Positions 10,577 to 21,600 of a stretch of DNA of 64,000 bases are shown piece by piece; the first letter of the stretch is position 1; the number at the start of each line of letters is the position of its first letter. Source of the stretch: Lamellibrachia satsuma (taxonomy: Eukaryota; Annelida; Polychaeta; Sabellida; Siboglinidae); contig BSQZ01000005.1 in NCBI GenBank assembly GCA_033239005.1, positions 8,659,501 to 8,723,500 on the forward strand. The letters run 5' to 3'. The translations under genes were made by a program, and so were the position numbers. Under the pieces are notes generated by a model. That model searched no databases, was not told the DNA's origin, and was given only the letters and a program-made list of their open reading frames with translations.

Positions 10577-10884
10577 GTCGGCTTGTTTACACATTCCTTT
10601 CGTCTTTGTTCGCCAGTTTTGCCCGCTGTTTTTGTCTTCGATTTGTTAAAGAATTGCATTACGGCATCAAAAGAAGCTTATTTAGCTACCGGGTTGGATT
10701 GTGCGAGGGGTTGCAATCTCGAAGACAGCAATTTATAGCTGCCGTGATTGAAGATTACTTCGAAAGCCACGTCGCACCCGTGGAAGTCGCCTCGGCAGGG
10801 CCCGGGGCAGGGGAAGACCATATTGAGCCTGCTCTGGTTGGCTCAGCACCAGTGGGAGAGGACTTTCCAAATTGGGGAAACTGA
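10570..10884 (+). CDS. 104-codon ORF within the inverted-repeat element, unrecognised
   Basis: The ORF starts MRSRLVYTFL, and its end is acidic and Gly/Pro-rich (AGPGAGEDHIEP). No family was recognised. A second frame (10523-10738) overlaps it. It may be the remnant of an element-encoded or captured protein, or chance coding in GC-rich DNA. Confidence 0.22.
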   Translation: MRSRLVYTFLSSLFASFARCFCLRFVKELHYGIKRSLFSYRVGLCEGLQSRRQQFIAAVIEDYFESHVAPVEVASAGPGAGEDHIEPALVGSAPVGEDFPNWGN

Positions 10885-11364
10885 CATTGTGTAGTGTTAT
10901 TATATATGTAATATGTAAACAATGTTTTATTTTCAGATATTTCAGGGATTTACTTTAGGGGTTCGGCTCCCAGTGCTCGCGGCTGGTAGTCTCGGGGAAT
11001 ACCAAACCTGGTAGTAAATGAGGTGGCATTCAATAAATATTACGTTTTCCACTTTATACTTCTGCATCTTATTTATACACACCTACTGGAGGAACATACA
11101 AAATTTCATTCCATTTGGAGCATAATAAGTGCATGGTTGCTATGGGAGAAGCATTTTTTCAATGCTGTTTTTCAAAGCTGATTTTCTCAAAACTGTTATT
11201 CCAAGAATGTGTACACAAAAAGTGTAATATCTTGGCCCAGGAGTAAGATACACTATTCATGTTGGTGTAATTTTAAAGCTGTGTATCTCCTCTATTTGAA
11301 TCTGTAATAAAATGGTTTTGTAAAATTGTCGAGAAGAGCCTGGTTTTGGCGTGTGGCATCACAT

Positions 11365-11370
<6 letters not shown>

Positions 11371-11449
<79 letters not shown>

Positions 11450-11484
11450 CATTCATATATATATAGGAATGATATATTATGATG

Positions 11485-11520
<36 letters not shown>
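11371..11520. repeat. TA microsatellites flanking an inverted ATATCATTCATATATAT block
   Basis: Two long TA tracts (about 11375-11443 and 11485-11520) are separated by a short inverted block, AATATATCATTC and GAATGATATATT. The stretch can form a hairpin and directly abuts the right end of the element at 10101-11364. Confidence 0.9.
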
Positions 11521-11522
<2 letters not shown>

Positions 11523-12135
11523 ACGTGTACTCTGGTTGTTTCTCCTTCATACAGTACATAGTACATGTGTATTTGTGAATGTTGTGGCCTTGACTGACCA
11601 TTAAATCATTAAGCCTTGGTGTCCAAAGATTGACCTGTTCAACTCATCCTGGGTGTGGTAGGGCTGCATTCTTTGCAGCTGGATATCATTCACAGTAAGC
11701 ATATATTCATTAATTTAGCACTAATCAAAAGGGCTTGGTTATCTCATCAGTGCTAGGCTTTGTCAGCACCAACAGGTGGTTTCTTTGTTCAGTCGAAGAT
11801 TGCTGTGTTTGTGATGATAGATTCAGAATATTCCCGAGTTGTTTATCGTTGCCAGGAGCGTCTTTATTGATGGACAGTGCTGCCTGTTGAGTATGGCGTT
11901 ATTAATTCTAGAGTTGATGTATTTACAAGACATTCTTCTGAACATTGTGGTATCATGGAAACGAGGGCATTTCTATTATACAAGATATTGGGGTAATTTG
12001 CACTTTGAAGACCGAGTGAAACTGCCTCCAGGCAGTCTATAGATCATGATGTTTAACTATATGATATATTATGAGTGACTGCATCAAGATATAAAAAACT
12101 TACATAAATCTACAAGGCATCTGTTACAGTTAATT

Positions 12136-12235
12136 CAGGGCTTCATATTTGAAAACAAGAGGCGAGCGATTTATCGCTAAATATGCCAAATTAATTTAGG
12201 CGAGCAATTTGTTGGTTGTTTTTTTTTATTGCTTC
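12136..12235 (+). mobile_element. Solo left arm of the GCGAGCGAT element
   Basis: The sequence starts CAGGGCTTCATATTTGAAAA and continues GGCGAGCGATTTATCGCT and CCAAATTAATTTAGGCGAGC, matching the left arm at 59638-59725. No matching right arm follows before the desaturase exon at 12654, so this is a truncated copy. Confidence 0.7.
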
Positions 12236-12653
12236 AGTGCTAAAAAAGACTTATACTAGTGACCTTTTTGTACCGTACCATTATTTGTTTTGACAAATTT
12301 TCCCCCTATACTGTTATTCGGCATTATACTATTATTAAATTTGAACAATTTGCCCCCCTATGCTGTTATATGGCCTATGCATTTATTTGGCACTTGAGAG
12401 TAACACTTTGTCATCAATTGAAGACTTATCTTTTTAAGCAAGCTGACTCTCCTTAGCTCTGTAGCATATCAATCCACCTGTTGAACACTTCAATATTGCT
12501 TACCAATTTTTAGATTGATTGGGTACACCTTTTGTTTTGGTGCGTCTCTGTCCTTCTGAGTTTTGTTTCTGCGAAAGAAGTTTTCTTATTAGTATATTAT
12601 ATATTTCTGCCAAGTTACGCCACATCATTGCTAATTATCGTGTCTACTTGCAG

Positions 12654-15600
12654 GAGGCGTATCGCGCCTTCCACACAGACTTCACGCGGGTGCACAAATA
12701 CATGGCCAACATTAGGGTGGGCCGTCTCGAAACAACAGTGACAAACTCACCTGATGAAGAGATGAAGAAAGACTTTGAGGAGCTGAGACATAAAGCCAAA
12801 GAACTGGTGAGTAGGGTTGGAAACTGGGGAATCTGTTTGATTTTCACGTTTGACCAGCGGTTTGGCCAAACTGATCGACGATCAATTATCAGATATTATC
12901 GGTTTGTGCCCATAAATTGTGGGCATGTTGTAACATAAAGAGTGTTGCCGCCTACTAGATTCCACTACAGGCGATTGTAAATATTTTGGTCGTTCGTGAC
13001 GGGTGCAATTCAAGTTAACCTGACCGCTGGTCACATTTCTGGGGTGGTCACTGATGAGTGATAATTTTTGTAATTGTTTATGTAATTCATCAATGAAAAA
13101 ATGCTCAACAAAATTATAGATCGCACAAGATAGTAATCGATTAATTAATTGAAAGCATGCACCAACCACTCATCGACAAAATTCATTAACATTTGCAGAT
13201 CCGGATTTTTTTTCAAGAAATGTGTATGCATATTTTAAAATGCATGTGATTTCATTATTACCAAGACCTTCCATACACCCGCTGGACTAGCTCTGATGTT
13301 GTAAACTGTGTTGTTAGCCATTTTGGCTAAAGCCCCAATTTGTTTTGTCAAATACAAATTGCTTTAGCCAAATTGTTTTAACATGCATCAAGAAAGCAAC
13401 AAACGCTCATGTATTCTGTGTGCTTTTCAACGAAAATTATTTGGTGGCCAAATTGGCTAAAATGCGTAACTTTTGTTTCGCCAAATCCGATGCCATGTGG
13501 CCTATGGCCCAAATAGCCACCGGCAGCACTAGCCTGGACTTGTATACATTTTTGGACAGGTAACATCCTCACAAATCCATTGATGAAGTCATGTGACTAA
13601 TAATTTATTCAAAATGGCCACAGAATATTAGGAGTACTAGTGTACTATCGTACATCACATGCAATAACAAGAGAACTACTAGTCACAGATGAATAATGGT
13701 TGCATATTTAGAAAGAACACTAATATTTATACAAAGTAACAAAGTATGAAGGTAATCAGTACATTATTTGACATTTTATAAAGACATCATTGACACGTGT
13801 AAACATCCAGAAGATTTCTATATGTGCATGCTTGCCAGCTACTAGTACTTGCGACAGTGTAAAAATCCAGATGATTTCTGTATGTATCATCGACAGAAAC
13901 AGTCACTTCACTGTTGTTCATTGAGTGTCCAGACATGAGCAATGTTATATATCATTGTCACTGGCACTGTTGTCTTCACCAGAACATCTATCACTCATAT
14001 TGTTGATAATTACGAGTACTTCATTTGGATCCATGCCATTGTTGCTTTATCCGGATTACAGGTCTCAAACCAAACATTTCGTGATGACATTACAACCAGG
14101 CGATGCCTACGATATGCCTCTGTTGATCAATACCCCCTCTGTGGAGCAATACAAAAGTCGTACCTGACCCCCTATGCCATCGCACAACATATTGCGTGAC
14201 TGGTCTTTAAAGGTTAATTGGAACAACACTGCTGGTGAAGATGAATTTAAGTAGTAGTGGTTTATTCAATTGCTATTTTGAAGGCCTCTGTCATTGGATG
14301 GTGGAAACAGAAATGTTTGTTTTCTAGTGAATAGCTGAAAGATGCAACCATTCTTGTCTGTAAAGATAGCAGGCTGATAAAGATTTTAAATTGTGTGATA
14401 AAATTGGACACAATGGTTTTATGCTGTTTTATTATGAATTACCTATTTATCAGTACAAACCACCAGGTTAAAACATAACCAAGCATGCAGTGTGCTTGCC
14501 CTAATTACCATTCACCCACTTTTTTAATCAGCAGGATCCACAATTGTAATTAGACTAGTATGGAACAACTGAAAAGTGTCGCCATCTGGTGTTAAACAGT
14601 TGTCACCACTTTCAGCATCCATGATTATTGTAATTTGACTAATGTACAACAACTGAAAAGTGTCGCCATCTGGTGTTAAACAGTTGGCACCACTTTTCAG
14701 TTGTTTTACTACTTGTCACCAAATGACACCACTAGTGTTAAACAGTTACCTTGTTGTCTAGCGAAAAAATGTTTGGTGTACACATATAAGAACAGATTGG
14801 TTTGGTGTACACTTATAAGAACAGATTGGTTTGGTGTACACTTATAAGAACAGATTGGTTTGGTGTACACTTATAAGAACAGATTGGTTTGGTGTACACT
14901 TATAAGAACATATTGGTTTGGTGTACACTTATAAGAACAGATTGGTTTGGTGTACACTTATAAGAACAGATTGGTTTGGTGTACACTTATAAGAACAGAT
15001 TGGTTTGGTGTACACTTATAAGAACAGATTGGTTTGGTGTACACTTATAAGAACAGATTGGTTTGGTGTACACTTATAAGAACAGATTGGTTTGGTGTAC
15101 ACTTATAAGAACAGATTGGTTTGGTGTACACTTATAAGAACAGATTGGTTTGGTGTACACTTATAAGAACAGATTGGTTTGGTGTACACTTATAAGAACA
15201 GATTGGTTAACATTTTTCCATGGCCCAATTTTTTTCAGGCATTCTGTATGCTTTTTAGGTCGAATATGATATGTCTTAGAACTCCATCCTCAACTGATTT
15301 AGCCGATCACGAATCCAGTCCATTGATGTTGTAATATGTTGTAATATGTTGTAATATGTAGTGTGTGAATAGTTTAAGTAATATCCGCAGTTGGTTTAAT
15401 AATAATATGATATGTCTTAGAACTCCATCCTCAACTGATTTAGCCTATCACGAATCCAGTCCATTGATGTTGTAATGTGTAGTGTGTGAATAGTTTAAGT
15501 AATATCCGCAGTTGGTTTAATAATAATTGCAGATTTTGGTTCAAATCATCAAAAGAATTTTCTTAAGTCGTTAGATCTGGTAAGGCTCAAAATAGTGGAT

Positions 15601-18600
15601 ATCCCAAATGGTAAACACTGTGTGGGTCAATGCCGATCATGGGCGTGACTTCCATCCTCTCGCCGATCACGTGACAAAGTTATGAAATTTCACCAAGGTT
15701 GAAATTCGTAAGTTTTCAGCATTTCCATTTTCACTTCAATAAATGCTGGATCAAGCATTAAATAATTTAATAGTTTGTCTGATGATTTCACAGAAACTGC
15801 ATACAAATGTTGCAAAAACGAGCTAGCATGTTGTAGTGGATACTAGGTAAGTTTGAATTTCCGCAAAATTAATTTGAAATGAGATGAGCAAAAATTCGAA
15901 TTGAGGAGGACCCTTTAAGATCACATCTATAGTTTCTGGTGTGTTTCAGGGTTACTTCAAGCCATCGATACCATTCTTCCTCGTCACTGTCGGCCAGCTG
16001 ATTTTCTTTGAGCTCCTTGGCCTGTTTATCATCTGGCACTATGGCAACGGTTGGTTTCCTTGGGTGCTCAGTGCCTTCCTTATCGCCGCTGGTCAGGTAT
16101 GTCATATTTTACTATAATCAAGCTAGAGTATGTTTGCTAAGCTACTCCTATATGTTTACATCTGTTTTTAATTACCCTTCGTAGATTGTTTGCAATGCTA
16201 TGAGAGTTTTCATCTCTGTGTACGACATTGTACATACCATCCTCTAGCACATAATATCATGCAATCTTGAAATCGGTATGCCAATTACGTCCAACACATT
16301 TAATTTTTTCATTATATGCCTACAATAACTAGACGGGAACACAGTTTATGTATGATAATAATATCATATTTGGTTCAGGACTGTAATACATGGCAGTAAA
16401 AGTACTTTATATCCCAGCATGCAATGCATGGCTAAAGTTCAGGTATGAAAAACATAGCATTTTATTGAAGGTTTGGGGTGAAAAGACTTTTATGATTAGT
16501 CAGGAAATTTCACTGATTAGTTGATTGAACAGTGCGTTTTTAAAAGAAACTTAAGGGTCATTATGTGTGCTTGTATTTTTATTTATTTTATATGTTTAAT
16601 TTTTCTTTTTTACGAGTTTTATGTAAAGTGCATTGAACCTGGAAACTGCACTGTTAAAAATACATGTGTTATTGTAATTATGAAGACTGTTGTTTGCAGG
16701 CCCAGGCCGGATGGTCCCAGCACGACTTTGGTCATCTGTCAGTGTTCAAGAGTGTCTCATTGAATCACGCCATGCACTGGTTCACCATGTGCTTTATGAA
16801 GGCAAGTAACGCTTCATGTAAAACCAGCCAGATCATAATGGTATACAAATTTATGTCATGCCTAAACCCTCAAAAACCTCAAGACAAAAGCGTTAGGCAA
16901 TCTCGACATTGATATACAATGTTGGCATTGTCAGCAGGTAGATGATGAATATCTTAGGAGTTACGGAAGGAAGGCAAAACTAAAATTGATATACAATGTT
17001 GGCATTGTCAGCAGGTAGATGATGAATATCTTGGGAGTTACGGAAGGAAGGCAAAACTAAAATTTATATACAATGTTGGCATTGTCAGCAGGTAGATGAT
17101 GAATATCTTGGGAGTTACGGAAGGAAGGCAAAACTAAAATTTATATACAATGTTGGCATTGTCAGCGGGTAGATGATGAATATCTTGGGAGTTACGGAAG
17201 GAAGGCAAAACTAAAATTTATATACAATGTTGGCATTGTCAGCAGGTAGATGATGAATATCTTGGGAGTTACGGAAGGAAGGCAAAACTAAAATTTATAT
17301 ACAATGTTGGCATTGTCAGCAGGTAGATGATGAATATCTTGGGAGTTACGGAAGGAAGGCAAAACTAAAATAAGAGAAAGTCATAGTTCAAATATTTGTT
17401 TCAACTTTGTTCATAATACAGCTCATTCGTTGTTCGTCATGTTAAAGGTACAAAGGGTGTTTCGTAAAATCACGTTATGTAGTATAAACTACATCTATCC
17501 TAACATCCTCACTGCCCAAATGGGTTTTAATGAACCACAAGTTTGGAACCACATTTGGATGGTTAAGATGTGATAGATGTAGTGGATAACATTGATTTTA
17601 TGATAAAAATAATCAGACTTTGGCCCTGTAGCGCTCATGCTGCTGTCATATCTAGGAAGAATGTAAATTCTTATCCACTTGTGACAACGAAGCCAAGATT
17701 AACTATGGACTTTGTCAGTGTTTTTAAAAAAAAATTTACATGATGCTTGACGAAACAGCTGCTCACCCCGGTTCCCATAAAACAAATTTATGTAGTATCT
17801 TTCATCAAAGTTTTGAGATCATCCCTCAGTGGCTGGGTCTTCAGTGTGTTGTTGTTTGTGTTTCAGGGAGCATCGTGTGACTGGTGGAACCACCTACACA
17901 ATCAACATCATTCCAAGCCGAATGTGGTAAGAAATAATTACTTCTCCCGCTGTCCACCTTTAAGTTGTACGCTCTATGTATATGTAATTATGTATATTAA
18001 TAGTCTGTATGGAGTCAGAGTGACTTCCTCATTGAGTCTATTTTTTTAACAATATGATAATGTTATAATGTTTGAATGTGTCGGATTGTAAAATACGTAA
18101 ATAAATTTTAACGTAGACTGAATCAATGGTTGTCGCCATGATGACGAGCATGGTGAAGTTGGCCAACTGGAGCACCATTTTTCCTTTCGACGACTCATCT
18201 TGTATGGTGTGGCTAAGTACAAGTAAATACAAGCACAATTGAATGCAGCATTATACATGGCTTGAAGGCTTCTTGCATCAAGTTGATCCAGTTTTTAGAC
18301 AGTGACCAGCCCATCCACGTTTCCCCCCAGAAGTGTAGGACCACAATTTACCTCAACTTATTGTGTTGTTCCCTGCAGATCAACAAAGACCCAGACGTCA
18401 GGTTGGAGGCACTATTTGTGGTCGGCGAAGAAATGCCAAAGAGGGTAGGTACAAACACAGTTTTTTTTACTTTGATTTTTTAGTATTTACTTAAAAAGTG
18501 GTGTACAGTCGCGCCTCGTTATTACGCGGATTCGGATATAACGCGGTCGGTCGTGGACCCCGATTTTCTGCCACCAGAGGAAAATGCCAAATGGGCCTGC

Positions 18601-21600
18601 TTAAACCTACTTAGAATTGCTTTGAAAATTTTCAAGAAACATTGGGCAAACAATGTCGGTGAACAAGAATCAACGTGTTGTTTGTTTTGCGCTGTCGCCG
18701 ACATCAATCGCTGTCGCTGGCTTCGCTTCGACGGTTTGTAAATTGCAATCGAGATTCACAAATGTGCCTCGCATAAGAATCAGATAAACAGTTTTGAATG
18801 CATTGAGTATGCAATACCAACATAACACTTGGGTGAAATGACGTTTCCATTACATCGTAAATTTAATTGTTTTCGCGATGCGAAACCAACTAGCCAAATT
18901 CCTAACCCAAGGCTCTACCGGTGCGCGAAAATACGAATTCGCCATCCGCATATGAAACGATGAATCTATGTTAAGTGGTGCATAATAAATTTATGCTTCT
19001 GTTGAGATTGGTTGAAAGAAGAAGTGAAACAATTATTAATTCTACCTATTGTCGTTTTCTGTGTTTTATCAGCTAACATACTGCATTTGTCAAATCATAT
19101 ACATTTTCGGCTGCTCAGATCCAGGTTATTATTTTCGATTCGTAGGCCTATTGGTCCAGTACATCATCATCATAGTAGATCTGTTCCATAACGGTATATG
19201 TACATGTGGTTTATTCAGTTCACGAATCAACAGGGTGTGACATTTAAAAATAATACACGTTGATGCTAGTATAGAAAGTTTAATAAGTTCCATAAACTGC
19301 ATGTTGGCGTATAAAACAGTGCTGCAAGCTCACAGGGCTTCGACAGCATTCATCATAGACTTGGTGCGGCAATCGCTGTTGTTTAGTAGCTCCCTGGTGG
19401 CAGTTATGAGAACACCTAACACGCCTCGCGTACAGCGCGGTCCGATGTCATGGACCCCGACCACTGCATTATAACGAGGCTCGACTGTATCAAGAACAGG
19501 CATTACTGTTGTAATTTTGTTATTTATATATTTTTTTTCATTTCAACGTTTTGACATGTATTAATTCAACTGTTTTTGTTTGCCAAATAAACATTGATAT
19601 GAAAATATACATTAGTTAATCATAATTTATGTAACTAGCAAAAATACCAAGTTCATAGAAGGTAATTCAGTCCAATATTCTCTACCCGAGGGCGCTACAT
19701 ACACAGAGATTGCAGGGGACCTGTTTATGTTACTTGGAACAATCGTAGAAAACACGCATAGTGTTGCAAAGGGTAATTCTTAGAGGAGGAGTAGCATAAC
19801 AAACATACATACACTGGCTTGATTTTAGTAAGATTTCACAAGAGAAATCAATTACGGCATGATTTAAAAACCAGAAATACATAATTTTGCTTGTGATCAG
19901 TTGTGTGATTGGACCCAGTCCTAATGGAGACCAGTAGACGCGTCTGGGAGTATTTGACCGACTCGTGACTGCCATGTTAGTGAGACTCTTAGATTTTTGT
20001 CATTATTAGGCCTCGAGGAATGCCATGTTAGTGAGACTCGTAGATTTTTGTCATTATTAGGCCTCGAGGAACTAAGATTCCCTCGTCATATTGTTGAGAT
20101 TTTAGTGACTGGTATATCTTCCATATGAATCAAGAAACTGACATTTTTGTGGAGCTGAGATTTTACACTACTCAGGCATAATTTGGCACTTGTTAAATAT
20201 GGTACAGGTGAAATGTGTGACATGCTCTTGCAGATGGCAAAGAAGAAGAAGACTATGCCGTACAATTGGCAGCAGAGTTACTTCTTTGCAAGTAAGACAA
20301 CAGGACTAGAAGTCAAATATGTATAGTCATCTTTAGAAAACCAAAAAGTATTATTTGTATTCAGCTTAAAGCTAGATCGACTGTTTAAGCCGTCTGCTTA
20401 CAAGTTAAATGAGAAGTTGACGGAAGTTGGCTGAGCTGAACACGTAAATGGGGGTGCTTCTAAAAAATTATGAGTCGAATGTGGGTATGGAATTCCCCCC
20501 CCCACATGTCACAAGTTCTCCGTAGAACCCAATTGGCTTCACAACATTCTGAGATTGTGAGCCTGGACAATGTTTTTGTGATATTCTAGTACAAAGGTTC
20601 TTTACCATGGGTATGTGTGCTGTGCAAGTGGTTGTCTGTGGGTATGCATAGGTTGTCTAGGAGGTATGCAGAGGTTGTCTAGGAGGTGTGCAGAGGTTGT
20701 CTAGGAGGTATGCAGAGGTTGTCTAGAATGTATGCAGAGGTTGTCTAGGATGTATGCAGAGGTTGTCTAGGAGGTGTGCAGAGGTTGTCTAGGAGGTATG
20801 CAGAGGTTGTCTAGGATGTGTGCAGAGGTTGTCTAGGAGGTGTGCAGAGGTTGTCTAGGAGGTATGCAGAGGTTGTCTAGGAGGTGTGCAGAGGTTGTCT
20901 AGGAGGTGTGCAGAGGTTGTCTAGGAGGTATGCAGAGGTTGTCTAGGAGGTATGCAGAGGTTGTCTAGGAGGTGTGCAGAGGTTGTCTAGGAGGTATGCA
21001 GAGGTTGTCTAGGAGGTATGCAGAGGTTGTCTAGGAGGTATGCAGAGGTTATCTAGGAGGTGTGCAGAGGTTGTCTAGGAGGTATGCAGAGGTTGTCTAG
21101 GAGGTATGCAGAGGTTGTCTAGGAGGTGTGCAGAGGTTGTCTAGGATGTATGCATAGGTTGTCTAGGAGGTATGCAGAGGTTGTCTAGGAGGTATGCAGA
21201 GGTTGTCTAGGAGGTATGCATAGGTTGTCTAGGAGGTATGCAGAGGTTGTCTAGGAGGTGTGCAGAGGTTGTCTAGGATGTATGCATAGGTTGTCTAGGA
21301 GGTATGCAGAGGTTGTCTAGGAGGTATGCAGAGGTTGTCTAGGAGGTATGCAGAGGTTGTCTAGGAGGTATGCAGAGGTTGTCTAGGAGGTATGCATAGG
21401 TTGTCTAGGAGGTATGCAGAGGTTGTCTAGGAGGTATGCAGAGGTTGTCTAGGAGGTATGCAGAGGTTGTCTAGGGGTACTCACAGGTTGGATGAATTGC
21501 AATAATTTTGCCTCTTAGTGGTCCATGAAAAAGAACATCTACTTCTGTAATATTATCAACCTCACAGAAAATCATCTATGCGAGTATTAAGCACTAGTAG

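Larger units (their letters stand above)
10101..11364. mobile_element. Unclassified 1.26-kb element with 36-bp terminal inverted repeats
   Basis: The left end is ATGTGATGCGCCACGCCAAA followed by ACCAGGCGCTTCTCGC (10101-10136). The right end, 11329-11364, is its near-perfect reverse complement (GAGAAGAGCCTGGTTTTGGC then GTGTGGCATCACAT). The interior is GC-richer than its surroundings and holds a promoter-like patch and a 104-codon ORF. No transposase motif was recognised. The flanks are AT-rich, so a short target duplication such as TA or AT cannot be separated from chance. Confidence 0.75.

Noticed and set aside
12519..12938. 139-codon ORF taken as a single exon
   Set aside because: Only 12654-12806 is desaturase exon; the upstream part precedes the TTGCAG acceptor and the downstream part follows the GTGAGT donor.
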